Source: Acephala macrosclerotiorum (lineage: Eukaryota; Ascomycota; Leotiomycetes; Helotiales; Mollisiaceae). Taken from it: DNA of 64,000 nucleotides. The stretch lies in NCBI GenBank assembly GCA_014904845.1, contig MU119312.1, positions 62,001 through 126,000 of the forward strand, given 5' to 3'. A program made the position numbers and the translations under genes. The notes beneath the pieces were generated by a model. The model saw only the letters and a program-made list of their open reading frames with translations, was not told the DNA's origin and did no database searches. Shown one piece after another: positions 47,287 through 59,645 of this stretch. The stretch's first letter is position 1. The number at the start of each line of letters is the position of its first letter.

Positions 47287-49405
47287 TTCGACATGGTTCG
47301 ACATCCTCTCTGACCTTGCAAGCACGTTCGATGACACTATAAGAGGAGATGAAAACTCAACATGGGTGCTGAGTGCTCGCGTGGTCAGACTTTGGAGTAT
47401 CATGTTGTTTCGTGAGATTGCTGTATATTTTGGTGTACTCGCAAACAACTTGACTCGTCGAAAGCGCTTTACAGGACAAGGAATTCCCGCGGGTCGAGGC
47501 GAAGGCTGGATGAGAAGGAGTTTGTTAGAAGTGCTTTCTATCTTCAGTGTAGATTAACGTGAAGGGCAATGCTTCATAGTTCTTCTTCACCAATGCATAG
47601 CGTGACTTGCTCCTCGGAAATTTGTAGACCGGTATGAACTTTGAAGTCACAGGCGATTATCAAATATTTCGGAAATGTGTGGACTTGACAAGACTGTATT
47701 CATGCCTATTTCCTATTGCTATATACAAAAAAACATAGATTCCTAATCCCCGGGCTGCTTGGAAGCAGCACTAGAGCCAGGATGATTGGTGTTGCCCGTT
47801 GAGCTCTCTTCATCTGCGGACTCTGCTCGTGTGTGCCCACCCTACCCGAAGACCAAACTCTGAATGTTAGTGATGCCTGAGTACCATCTCTATTTGGCCC
47901 TGCGGTGTTACAGGCATTTTGCTACTTGCCGCACTCCTCTCCTCCCTCTCCCTTCCTTCTCTCAAGCTGCTGAAAAACCGGAGCAGAAATGGTAGGATTG
48001 GTGTTGCCCGTCGAGCCATCGGTTTGGCCTTGCGGTGTTGCAGGCATTTTGCTGCTTGCCGCAATCTCGTTCCACCTCCTCCATCCACACTCCTCTGCAA
48101 GATCAATACGCTTGTCTCAAAGATTAAGCCATTCATGTCTAAGTATAAGCAACCTATACCGCGAAACTAGGTGCGCCTGGCTGAGCCCAAAATGTAGAGC
48201 GCTTAAGCGCAGTACCCATACTCTCCCGCGCGGGTAGAGACGATGCCCGGGCGAGTAGGCAGGCGTGGGGGTTTGTGACGAAGCCTTGGGAGTGATCCCG
48301 GGTTGGGAGTGATCTTGGGTGGAACGGGCTTGTTTGAGGACATGGGATGCCCTTGGTAAGATCTTACCAAGGCGCACTCCAAGAGCATCAATTTCGCGAT
48401 CTGTGCCAGGTTCAGCGGATGGTTAGCAGTGGCAGCGAAGGATCCGCGACGCGGCCAAACCCCCAGACTCCTTACCTCTTCTTCGCCTAGCTTGTCATAC
48501 TCCTTCTTCTCTCTCGACTTGCTTTTGCTTGCGCTCGCGCCGCGCCGTGTTTGGGAGGGGTAAGGAGTTTGGAAGGATGACGACGAGAAGAATTATCATG
48601 AGTTTGAAAGTTTCTTCTCATCACCACCATTTCAAGCTCCACGTCCCTATTATGCTGCGTTTGAATAGGTGGGTTTTCAATTTGAGATTTAGGATGTTAT
48701 CAGAAAAGGTCGCAGCGGTGATGTAAGGGGGGACTTACGAAGTATGCGATCGAGATCGCTGAACGAGGTTGAGTAGTTCACTGAGAGGTGGTCGAGGTCA
48801 CCACATGTGGTATTTCTGTTGTGGCAAAGAGCTGCGAAAAGATTTTAGGGTTTGTTTTGGTGGTGGAGAACGTGAATTTGGCAGCCACTTCGAATTTGAC
48901 ATGAACACTTGAGCGGTACGAGTTTCAGGAACGCGCTAGGTCAAAAAAGTGGTTGGTAATAGTATGTTAGGACTATGGAGCTCCTTCGAATATCGGAAGG
49001 AGGCTGGGTCACTCAAAAACGAATTTGGGGGTCAATGTTCTTGAGCTGGTGAAATTCTCGCTAAAGCCCCTGATATTCATTCGGAGTCGGTCCGCAGCAC
49101 GTGCTCCGCACTTCAATTGATTGTCCAATGAAACTGGAAACATTATGAGGCTAATAAGCGCATATATCTTCCTTCTCATTCTACGACTGCTGGTAGCTCG
49201 GATTCGCGATGTAGACGTCTGTCGGGCGTAACCCAGGCAGTGCAAGCCACATCCAATCAGAAGTAGTTCAGGCAAGCCATCGGGGCTGTGCATCTTCATC
49301 CTCATTTAAACACTTTACATGCTCATGTAAAGTCTTGTTTAATCCTCGAATACTTTACAAATGCTCTTTCTGCCGAGTTGAGAGATTCGCTCTTGCCTCT
49401 TCAGC
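47287..49405. other. Intergenic with direct repeats
   Basis: No gene is supported in 2.1 kb. Two direct repeats of about 41 bases (TTTGGCCYTGCGGTGTTRCA, then GGCATTTTGCTRCTTGCCGC) lie at 47893-47933 and 48023-48063. A related GATTGGTGTTGCCCGTYGAG lies at 47784 and 47996. Confidence 0.6.
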
Positions 49406-51232
49406 ATGGCAGAACTAGCCGCTATTGCCACGATCGTGGGCATTGCAGCAAGCGGCGCCAAGATCTCAATGCACCTTTATGCCCTCGGATCAACTATTGG
49501 ATCAGCAAAAGGCGATGCTACGAAAGTCGCCGTGAACATTGCGACATTTTGTTCTGTTCTTCAGCAATTGGCATCGACTCTCGAGAAAGCTCGTTCTGCA
49601 CGATTCTCCATCAGCGCGATAGCCACGACGCAAGAGATTCTTGATCGATGCCAGGAATTATTTGGTGAGATTGAGGATGTTGTTGACAAGCTTAGAAGTC
49701 CGCAGAAAGGAGGGCAAGATCCGAAACAGACCTCGATAGGGAATGTGGCACGTGTCAAGTGGGTGTTTAAGAGGTTGAAGATGAAGAAGATACGAGCTGA
49801 GCTTGAGTCAATGAAGCTCACGCTTAGCCTCATGTTGACGACTCTGAATTTTGCAGATAGGATCGCAAAGAGAAGGTCGGCAATCAAGCTCTCACTTCGC
49901 AATAGAGAAGTGTCATGCTCATTTTTATTACGCAGGGAGTCTGGAATTCCTTCATTCCAAGCAGCTCGCGATGAAGACGAGGAAATCGAATCAGTTGCAG
50001 CGAGTTTACTAGTTGCACAACAGTGTGTAGAAGACGAACTTGAAGATTTGGAGGCGTTGGAGGAGGAAACAGAGGACGAGGGAATAGCCAGAGAGAAAGG
50101 GGTGGCGCTGCATCTTTCTCAAAGCGAAGATTACTTCCATCGGGGATCAAATCAACGGCAGTCCTTCAGAGGTTCAATGGCGATGGTGGATTCATCTACC
50201 TCTGGGCTTGATTTTTTGAACCGACCCAAAACTTGGACAGAAGGGCAAACTGCTAGCGACACTCGCCAACTCTTCATCAATCTTCTGAAGAGATGGGCCA
50301 ATTGTGAGGCTCAATTACCCGTTCGACAGCCTCTTCTGGCGCAAGTATCAAAGGAGGACGAACCATCCTTAGTAAGTCCTTCGACAAGTGTGCCCGGCCT
50401 TGTACAGGAATTTAGGCATTCGATTCAGAAATCTTCAATCGAGACTTATATCAAGGTAGAGATAAAGGCTTTTGAAGATAATGATGACGAAGAAAAGCGG
50501 CACGGGCTTGATCTGTGTAATCGATCGCTCAACGTCGTCCCTCAAGAAGTCTTCGACGTTGGAAGTGAGGTCTCAAGGTCAGTAAGACATCTAGCGCTCT
50601 CTACTCCCACCAGAAAACCCTTCAATGACTCCTTGAACCAGGCTAGCACTCGCGCACAACCAATTGAGAACATTTACCGTTCCAATTAAGACCTTCACAA
50701 AACTTCGATATCTGAACTTGAGTCACAACAAATTGGGAATGCTGCATAGCAGCGTAAGTAAGCATGCTCTTGAGTGCAAAAGATATGATGCTAAAGCTTA
50801 TACAAAAGATTACCGACATCAGGACTCTTGAACATCTGGACCTGTCCAGAAATCGGCTAGAAAGTCTTCCAGATTCGTTGGCCAATTTGAAACAGCTGAA
50901 GGTTCGTGCATTATGCTCGTATATCATGGGCCAATGAAACTCTAAGACTGACTTGCAATTTCAAGATCATATCATTAAGAAAGAACAACTTATTGAAACG
51001 ACCTTTCGTATTGTGCGATTTGAAGGAGATCGAAATTATCTTGATTTCCGGAAACCCCTTCCTCCAGCTATGGTCGTACAAGAAATTTGAAGCTCTTGAT
51101 CGAATAAGCTACGGTGGAGCAGATAGCCTTCGGGAAGTTGTTTTGATGAACGAATTCCTTCAGAGACTGTGGGAGGATAAAATGGTGGAAGAACTTCGAG
51201 TTGCGATAAAGAATCACCACAGTCAAATCTAA
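49406..51232 (+). CDS. STAND-type N-terminal domain protein with leucine-rich repeats
   Basis: Four exons: 49406-50581, 50691-50753, 50809-50901 and 50966-51232; phase 0 at every junction; 532 residues. Residues 1-165 match the 'fungal N-terminal domain' (HeLo-like/STAND N-terminal group): MAELAAIATIVGIAASGAKI, a Cys-Ser-Val-Leu-Gln-Gln helix, then VKWVFKRLKMKKIRAELESM and LSLMLTTLNFADR. A disordered acidic middle follows (about 200-370). The C-terminus is made of leucine-rich repeats: LDLCNRSLNVVP, then LRYLNLSHNKLGML, LEHLDLSRNRLESLPDSLAN and IISLRKNNLLKRPFVLCDLK, each tied to its own small exon. Fungal proteins with this N-terminal domain often act in self/non-self recognition and programmed cell death, but here there is no NB-ARC or NACHT ATPase. 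The function is not known. Confidence 0.78.
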
Positions 51233-51414
51233 ATTTCGCTAGGCAGGATCTCCTAGGGTTCAACAGGTGCGACTGAGAAATTCCTTGAACGCCAACTAGA
51301 AGATAATTATCCTTAACTATATTGGGGTATACGCTCTTTTCATTATATGACGCTCATGTAAGTACTTCATCCTGCATAAATGTCGGTGATGGGGTCAACA
51401 CTCTCCCCTCATTC

Positions 51415-53426
51415 CTATCCCATATCCTTTTTGATCAAGTTGGCAACATTTTCACCTGCAGCCCAGCCTAATGCATTGTCAGCGTCCATTATCAGCATTC
51501 AAGAAGCAAAAAGGAGAACTTACTCAAATCAACACTCCACCCCACACTCTCCACAACACTTGTGCTCCAAACCCGCTCCATACCCTCAACCTTGAACTTT
51601 CCCAACCCTTCACTCCTAGGAAACAACAACGGGTACGCATCATCCACCTTCTGAGCCATAACTCTCATCACTCCCTCTCCCCAGATATCTTTGATCAACT
51701 CCTCAGAGACTGGAGTCGAGGAAAGCATTTTGTAGAGCTTGAAGACTGATTTGGTGGTGAAGGATGAGGAGGAGGGGTCAATATCGGGGCCGAAAATATC
51801 TTTGATATAGCTGATCTCATGCATGCCTTTCATCTCTGTCATAAGATATGAGTCCGGAATCGGGAGGATCTGGGAGGGGAGGCCGTCGGTCTTTGAGATC
51901 TTGAAATGTGAAGCTTGAAGGGGGGTGCTGGAGAGGATGAATGTTTGCCAGATGGGGCGGTAGTGTGCTTTCTCGAGCGGCGTGAAGGGGGCGGTGAGAA
52001 TCACTTTGTCGAAGATTTCGGAATGTCCGTTGTTAAAGGATAGGTTCCAGACTGGGCCTTTCTTTCCAGGGACACGTTTTTGCTTCATGCTCTCCAACGT
52101 CGTTCCCAACCTCACTTCTGCACCACTCTTGGCAAGCAACTGCTCAAACACATCTTCCATCTTGATCCCATTCGTCGCACGATTAGAACTTATCTCTTCC
52201 CTACTCAGAGCCAGACTCAAAGCTAAAGCCGAGATCTCCTCAGTTCCCTGATCCAACTGCCTCCTCACCTGAGATTCCACCACCTCATCCCTATATCCAT
52301 CACCAACACCAGCATCTTTTAACTTATCCCTCGCTCCCATCTCGACACTCTCCTTCAGGCCCGCTCTCTTGACCCAATCCTCAACCCCATCAAACGTCTC
52401 CGTCTCAACAAGGCGAAGCATATCGGTGAACCTCTTAACATCGTCCGTAGGCAGGGAATGTGCGGACAGGAAAGAGGTGCGGTATTTCAAGACTAACTTT
52501 CCCCATTGTAGCCAGGACATTTTCGAATAGGGACGAGTGGTTCGGATTGTGATTGAGTTGCCGTCGTAGAACCCTACTTCTGAGACTTTCTCGCTCATCT
52601 CCTCCACATTCTCCGCTTTAGTGGCAGTCTCGGGGGAGAAGGATAGTCCAAGAATGGCCTCTGCACGGCGTCGAATGAGAGATGAGGGCTGGGAGAAGAG
52701 AGAAGATGAAGCAACATCTTCAATCCCAACTCTCTGCCCATTCCACACCTCTTTGCCCTCCCCAAGCTCCAGCCCAGAATTCAGGCTCATTCGTCCCCCA
52801 ACACTGCTACTTTTTTCAAACACCACAACCTCAACCTCCTTCCTCTCTTTCCCCTTCCCATCAATCATCACCGGAAACAATTCACTCAACCTCAGCGCTG
52901 CACCAACACCCCCAGGCCCCGCACCAATAACCGCCACCCTAACCATCTCCTCCTTTTCCGGCGGTAAAACAAGTCCAGGGGGGTTGAAATCTAAGAATAA
53001 GATATAATTCCGAAAGAGGATCGTGATGATAGTGAGGAAAAGCAGTGTGAGGAGGATATGTCGACAGATACGGTGAGAGAGGGTGTTGCTTGTGTCTCGA
53101 CGGAGGGTGGGACGGTACATCCATCGAGGATGGGTGAAGTATTTTCGTGCTTGGAGTTCTGAACCTACGTGTGGATCTCCGCGTTGTTGATAGGAGTGGT
53201 TGTCTGGGTGTTGGATGAAGGAGGGCTTGGGAGGTGGAGGAGGAGGATAGGTGTAGGGAGAGTGAGTGTAGGTTGGTAAAGCTGGATTTGGGATTCGGTT
53301 TGGATTTGAGGAGAGGAGGGGTGTACGTTCTTGTGCTACCGCCGCTCTTCTCTCAGCCTCGTTACGGAAAGCTGTATATGGCGGTAGCGGAGGCGGAAGT
53401 GGAGGATTGGATTTTGAGGAACGCAT
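51415..53426 (-). CDS. Prenylcysteine oxidase / farnesylcysteine lyase, membrane-anchored
   Basis: Two exons: 53426-51524 and 51467-51415, 651 residues. The second exon gives the family's end, VDLSWAAGENVANLIKKDMG. An N-terminal FAD fold (VRVAVIGAGPGGVGAALRLS) starts near residue 163, followed by VVVFEKSSSVGGRMSL. The prenylcysteine lyase part includes YSKMSWLQWGKLVLKYRTSF and KMEDVFEQLLAKSGAEVRLG. Enzymes of this family oxidise the thioether of prenylated cysteine released when prenyl proteins are degraded. Instead of the usual signal peptide there are about 120 Pro-rich cytosolic residues and one membrane helix (HILLTLLFLTIITILFRNYI), which suggests a type II membrane protein. The ATG at 53426 is the first in frame. 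Confidence 0.85.
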
Positions 53427-53903
53427 CTTGACAGCTTGAATGAAGATCGCAAGCAACGCTAAACAAAACGCAAAGCAATGAAGGAGAGAAACTGGTGGGG
53501 TAGAGAGATCGTGAAATAGGCAGACATGAGATGTTGGAGGTCGTCAGTGGGTGTGGTGCTTGCGCGGCTGTGCCTCGCTTGAATGCACGCCACAATCTCG
53601 TGCCCCTCATTCAGCCAATCAAGACTTGATGTCTCACAAAACGACATGTTAGACCTCGTCGAGACACATACAGCGCCAAAATATCACTGCAACGACTGTA
53701 TAGGTGCAGCGCAATAGAAGCGTGAGGCGATTTTGATAGAAGAGGCTAGCAAGCACACGACGAGCTTGAGGACTTGAGGAAAAGTCAGGGCATTCATTAG
53801 GCCATTTAGCGATGCACAATAACGCCATTGCCCACCCACGAGCACCCATATCAATGCATTGCTTTTACAATATCTCCTCTCCATCCCCTCTCTCCATCAC
53901 AAT
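53427..53903. other. Intergenic, tandem genes
   Basis: 477 bases between the eIF3d stop and the prenylcysteine oxidase start. Nothing further is recognised. Confidence 0.5.
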
Positions 53904-55808
53904 CTACTCATCCTCCTCCTGCACCTCCTCAATAATCTCCCCCTCACCATCATCCTCAAAACTACCCGCCGGAACCTCATACAGTCTCAAAATCTGCTTA
54001 TTTGGATCCTTGACCAGGACGAATTTGCCCTCTTCACGCTTGAGACACATGTCAGCGATGGTGCGGACAATACCCCATCCGTTGGAGAGTTGGAGGTTCA
54101 TTTGTTGGGCGAAGTCGCGGGGTTTCCAGCCAACGACACCGAGGATTACGTGCTTGTCGTTGGTTTTGGGGTTTGCGCGGGAGACGAATCTGGTTTTTTC
54201 CCGTTAGTATAAGGTGCATAAGTAAAAGGGAAGAGAGGAAGAGAGGAGGGGAAAGGGACTTACCCAAGCTTCATGACATCAGCGCGAGCCATGATAGATT
54301 GAACAGTCCATCGAGCAAGCTTGCAAGAGTTGTTCTTCATCTCGGTAGCAACGACGGCACCACGTTGGCTGACAAGCTTAGTTCTCCAGTCCAGAGCACC
54401 ACCGCTTCCTTGAGCCTTGTGATCGAATTCGTTTAGGGCCTTGACGGTCAAGAATTGATCTTCTCCGCTGATGGCGTTCTTTTGGACGGCATCGATCTCA
54501 GTTCGGACAATCAAGTGCACTGGCTCTTCGTCGTTGAGCGAGAGGTCGAATCTTCGGTATTTGTATGCCTTAGATGCTGGTGGTTCGGTCTCTTCTGCTG
54601 GGTTGTAGAAGGGGTTCTCGTGAGCCATCTCGACCTTCTGATCGCTCTCAATCATGACTTGGTTTGCGAAGTTATGGTTGATGTATGTAGCTTCCTCGGC
54701 CAAAGCACTCGGTTGGTTGATAGCGTCTTTGCTACCCTCTGAAGCATCCATTGGCGCATCAGCTGCGTTCTCGTTGACGGTGACCATATCCAAGGTAGCA
54801 TTATCTCTCTTGTCGAAGAAGAGCTTGTTGCCTTGTCGAACGATGACAATGTCCCAAGGGTAGACTGATCTCGGAGAACACATAAGCATCGAGAGAATGC
54901 TATCCGTAGCGAAGATCGTCGCCTCGTCCTTCTCTGCCAACTCTTGAATAACGGGATCTGAGGAGGTCGTGACATTGTACGCCGCCCGATCCACAACATT
55001 TAACTTCCGCTCCGCAGTCTTAACAGGCTGCTTATCGAACGAACGATCATAGTAGTAAAGGAACCCATAACCATCAATATCCTCTCCGTCATCCGTATCC
55101 AAATTCAGCTTCGCCAGACGATTGAAATCAATCTCCTCCAACATCTTCCAGTCGGGCTTGATGTTAACGGACGCATCGCGGTTTCGTTGCGGCTTGTCGT
55201 AGTCCTTCCAGCCAAATCGTCTTCCGCCCCGCGCACCACCACGACCTCCTCTGTTGTCATAGTTGTTATATCCTTGTTGACCCCCTCGTCCACCAACTCG
55301 TTGGAATTGTCCTCGTCCGCCCCTGGTATCTGCGCGTCCGCCTCGTTGGCCCCGTCCTCGAGTGAAGGTTCCACCACGTCCAAAGCGCGTCTTCGTCGAG
55401 TCGCGAGTATTGCTGACAACCGAGAAAGAGGACTCATCTTCTGCGAGCTGGACAGCGAAGAGAGAAGATGTGCCGGCACCGTAGACTTGTTGATCTGTCC
55501 ATTTGGTCAGTATTTGAGTTGCCCCGCTTTCTGTCTTATTCTCAAAAACTTGAAATGTAGATATATGGCATTATAGATTGTAGAAATAGCGGACCTCTGA
55601 AGTTTCGGTTATACTGCTGTCGCCCACCTCTGCCATCTCGTCCGTCTTTTCCTTCAGCGGTCCAGTCGGCCATGCGACCTAATTTATCGCCTTTCGAGTA
55701 TGGGGCATATGGGACGCCATTTAATGTGGTTTCTGTGGACGTAGGAGGGCCCCAGGAATCCTCTGATGGAAGGGAGGAGATGATATCTGAGAGCGATATG
55801 GGCGCCAT
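53904..55808 (-). CDS. EIF3D: Eukaryotic translation initiation factor 3 subunit D
   Basis: Three exons: 55808-55595, 55494-54264 and 54189-53904, in phase, 576 residues. Features of eIF3d: a short N-terminus ([27 protein letters not shown]), the phrase [20 protein letters not shown], an RGG-type basic stretch ([35 protein letters not shown]), then [10 protein letters not shown] and the cap-binding domain ([51 protein letters not shown]). The end is acidic. In animals eIF3d can bind the 5' cap and drive cap-dependent initiation that bypasses eIF4E on chosen mRNAs; in fission yeast the orthologue is Moe1. Confidence 0.95.
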
Positions 55809-56163
55809 TATTGCGACGAGTTCTGGCGTTGAGTGATGTTGGGTATGGGAACGTCTTCAATCGTGACTTTGTAAATATTTCGATGTGGGCGTTTTAGTGG
55901 GGTTCACGATTTGCCGACAGGGATCTTTGGCAACGTCACGTGCTAAATATAGATTTTTCAATTGTTAATTCACGTTGTCATCGTTGATTGCAAAATTGTT
56001 TGTCCTTGTTCAAACTTCTGTATTACATCTAAATTATATATGAATTAAAGGCCATGATCAATAAATCGTAAATCCTCCCAGCATATGCTCATGCTTTCCA
56101 AGTAGCCTCCAAATCCCTTCTCAACTCCATCCAACCAAAAAATTCATACTACCCAGACCACGC
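55809..56163. other. Intergenic, nothing recognised
   Basis: eIF3d promoter side and bZIP 3' flank. Confidence 0.5.
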
Positions 56164-57472
56164 TCAATATGTCATGCCCAACTCCGGTTTGGTATAAAAG
56201 ATGCTTTCAAGTGCATCGCGAACCTCAAACTCTTCCAAGACCGCACCAAAACTGCGTTCGTCAGCACAAGTATTTGCAACCGGAAAATCAAACATACCCA
56301 TAGCATCTGATCTTGCCTCCAAGCTCTTGGCAAATCTTCTGAAAGTCTTCAGGCCGTAGTTCGGAAAAGCGAGGATGGCCAAGAATGATTCCCCAGGCCA
56401 TCACGGGGGTAATTTCACCATCGAGGTTGAGTCGTTTGCTGAGATCAAGTAGATTCGCAAGGTCTGGTTTTGACAAATCCCAAGTCTTTGGAATTGGAGC
56501 TGCACCATTCATGCCGTTCGTATATGGTTGATTGTGCCCAAAAGGAATCTCAGGGTGGTCTTCTACCCACGGGTCTGGAGGGCACGACGCCATGAGAGCA
56601 TGACCGCAAGGATCGCCTTCTGGTTCACTGGATCTTTCAACGAGGAATTGCATGTGGTCCATGCATGGTTTTTCTAGCCTATGTGCCGAAAACGAGTTCG
56701 TTAGTTATTGTGGGGGCGGCGACATGTACGCTTTCGAAGGATTGGCGTACGTAAGAACGAAGTCAATGCCTGTCTGATCATAGTCCAACCCTTGTTGAGC
56801 TTGTCGCTGAGCCATGCTCTGGCCGTTCATACCAGCATTGGGCGGCGACGTGCTCGAGTTTGGTGATATCGATTGTGGTGGAGGGCTGTATGTATGAGAG
56901 CCTGGCGCGTAGCTTCCTGAGATGCTGCCGCTGGAGGTATACCCGACACTAGCATTTCGTGCCAATTCATTCACACCACCGGTTCCAGTCCACGGTATGC
57001 CGTGCTGAGCCAACAATTGTTTGAGTTGTCGATTTTCTTCAGCAAGTGTCTCCTTGTCGCGCGACACCATGCTGAAGTTCTCTTTCAATCTCAGGACCTC
57101 TTGCTCAAGCGCCTTAATATACAATTCTTTCCGTTCCCGGTGAGTTCTATCTATCGTCAGAAATGGTACGTCATATGGTTGGGTGTTGCTCACCGTTGAG
57201 CTTGTCGATTGAGTTCTTGTCTCCTTGTCAATGCTGGTTTGCTGTCTGGTTTCGGTCCCCTTCTCTTCGGAGGCTGGCCATCCACTGTGCGACATTTAGC
57301 GATTGGTACAGAAGCCAAAGAGGTTGCACGTACCACGAGTGCTCTTCTTTTCTGTCAGGTTCTTGAGGAAGCCCAAACTCATCGAGAGAGGACTCTTCCC
57401 ACTGTCCGACTGGCCACTGCCATATCCGCTTGACTTATTCCCATACGGATCGACAGGAGAGGTTGAAGACAT
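56164..57472 (-). CDS. bZIP transcription factor
   Basis: Five exons: 57472-57334, 57284-57194, 57146-56751, 56678-56298 and 56251-56164, in phase, 364 residues. The basic region appears only after splicing: PKRRGPKPDSKPALTRRQEL, then NRQAQRTHRERKE (about 72-84). The zipper follows: YIKALEQEVLRLKENF..SRDKETLAEENRQLKQLL. After a disordered Gly/Ser/Pro/Gln linker comes a conserved-looking C-terminal domain with LEKPCMDHMQFLVERSSEPE and DPCGHALMASCPP, a Cys/His-containing block, and LNLDGEITPVMAWGIILGHP. This is a known Pezizomycotina bZIP type, but I cannot give a gene symbol. Introns split both the DNA-binding region and the C-terminal domain. An upstream frame starting at 57642 would overlap the start if it is transcribed. 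Confidence 0.83.
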
Positions 57473-58683
57473 TTCTGTAACGTTCGCAGATGAGGGTATA
57501 AATTACGAAATTGCGGCGCAAGGTCTAGTAGAGCCATGTTAGCCACATTATTTCTTCTGGAGTCGAGATGCAGCCGGTGGCACCATTGACAGGTTCGATG
57601 ACTGAGCGGGATCCTCCCTACAGCTAATGAGATGTTGCACATGCCTTACCCTAATCTCTGATCCTTGGGACGTTCTGACAATTGTTCTGGTCGCTGAATG
57701 GTGGGATTGAGTTGATGCTGTCGTGAAGCGGCTCTGTCGCGGGACGGAAGGGAAGTATTCGGAATCCTCAGTTGGGGGATGACAAGCAGCAGGAGTGTCG
57801 ACCGTAATCGGATCGTCGCAGGGATGATGGCGCGTGTGTTTCGATCAGGGGATTGCGATTTGGACCTCTTCTCTCAATTTTTCTAGACTTTCATGTTCCT
57901 TGCAGGTTGCGTCGTCTGGTTATGAGGAGGTGGATGAAGAAATGCTCTAGCTTCCTTCGTCGGCGGGAAGGTTGCTGGTGTAAGACACGCACCAAGAGCG
58001 ACCCGCAACGGTCGGTTAGAATTCAGCTTGAATCTGATGATCTGGTGCAGTGCTAGAATGCCAATGCGACTGGATTGATGCTCGTATCGAGACGGATGTG
58101 ATGGCTATTTGTAACAGCGCAAGAATTGAACAATCAATGGGAACGTTGAGAGTGTGAAGGGTGAGGGGTGGGTCGTCGTCAGTTCAGCTGGTGGTGGTTG
58201 GTGTTGGTGGGACGCAGTTGGCTGGAACTCGTCGAGTTCTTCTGGCGATGTCCACAGGTCCCTTCTGCTGGGCTGTGCACAATAGCCTATCAAAGCCTAT
58301 TCAGAGGGGCTTTTCCTCTTTGGGCGACTAGTATGCTGGTCGAGATCATAACCCACTGCCGAGGAACCCCTCGAACCCCTACTTTGAGAATTCCTCACAT
58401 GCCGACGCCTCACAAACATAATCACTTCTATTACGACTTCATATTCTGCCAGTTCTCTAGCCTACTAGTCTAGTCCACCAGTCTAGCCAGCCCTTTCCAA
58501 CTCAATCGCACGTTGACAGAAGCTTAAACGTAAGTTATTCGCTAGGCTCATGCTCTAAACTCTTAGCCAAGCATCGGTACACCCGTGCTGATGCACATCT
58601 GCATCATCTTGGAGCTCCAACTTCAGGTTCTGTAGTTACAGACCGCTGCTTCTCCTCGGTGGAAACCTCAATTCGACATCACG
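57473..58683. promoter_or_regulatory. Divergent promoter region, bZIP / acyltransferase
   Basis: 1.2 kb between the start codons. It contains an 87-codon minus-strand frame (57642-57379) that could act as an upstream ORF of the bZIP gene. Confidence 0.4.
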
Positions 58684-59645
58684 ATGTCGGTAGGAGATGT
58701 TCTCGCGAACATCCGAGGCATCTTCCTCTTCATGCCATGGGCTCTCTATCTGGTTGTCATGGACTTAGTCCTCTCAATCCTTCTCCCATTCAGTTTCTTC
58801 TTCCCCAACGCTGTCTATGATGCCTCTTCCTTCGTAGCCTTCACGAACTGGAATTGGATCCAATGCATATTCGAAGTCTTCAATGACGGAAGAATCACAA
58901 TGTCCGGAGACAAGCTGCCAGAAGGCGAGTCTGCTATCGTGATCTCGAATCATGTATCATGGACAGACTTCTACATGATCCAAGCACTCGCCCTTCGCGC
59001 TGGTATGCTCGGACGCTGTCGCTGGTTCTCCAAGATTGAGCTGCGCTGGGTTCCTCTTCTCGGGTGGGGCATCTGGGCAATGGGTATGCCTATGGTGAGT
59101 CGGCAATGGACGAAAGACAAGAAAGAGCTGGATCGGGTCTTTGCTGGCATCACGCAGAAGAAATGGCCCACTTGTAAGTCTCCAAACGCATATTATATCA
59201 AGTTTCATATGTTAATACTTTTCTTGCAGGGCTCATCAGTTTCAGTGAGGCGACGAGGTATACTCCAAAGAAGGCTGAGGAGACAAAGAAATGGTGCAAG
59301 GAAAACGACAGACCGATTCCGAGACATCTCCTCTATCCGCGAATGAAAGGATTCGTGACGACGGTGCAGCATCTGCGAAAGGCAAAACATATGAAAGCTG
59401 TGTACGATATGACAATTGCATATGAACATAACCATAAATTTCTCGAAGCTCCCACAATATGGGAGTCACTTGCGAACGGCGGTCTGAGCACGAAGAAGGG
59501 GTATAAATTCCATGTCCATGTTAGAAGATATCTGTTGGCAGATCTTCCAGAAAGCGATGCAGAATTGGCAAAGTGGTTGGAAACACAATGGGTAGAGAAG
59601 GGAGAATATTTAGAAGAGAAGAGAGAGGAGTGGGCGAGGTTATGA
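58684..59645 (+). CDS. PlsC-type acyltransferase (AGPAT5/LCLAT1 group)
   Basis: Two exons, 58684-59173 and 59230-59645, 301 residues. A hydrophobic N-terminal region (PWALYLVVMDLVLSILLPFS) anchors it to a membrane. The catalytic H-x4-D is His90 to Asp95 (SNHVSWTDFY). Block II is WFSKIELRWVPLLGWGIWAM. The phosphate-binding block III is split by the intron and reads WLISFSEATRYTPKK, with SEATR in place of the more usual EGTR. The block IV-like phrase PRMKGFVTTVQHLR follows. The layout fits acyl-CoA:lysophospholipid or lysocardiolipin acyltransferases of the ER. The head-group specificity cannot be read from sequence. Confidence 0.88.
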
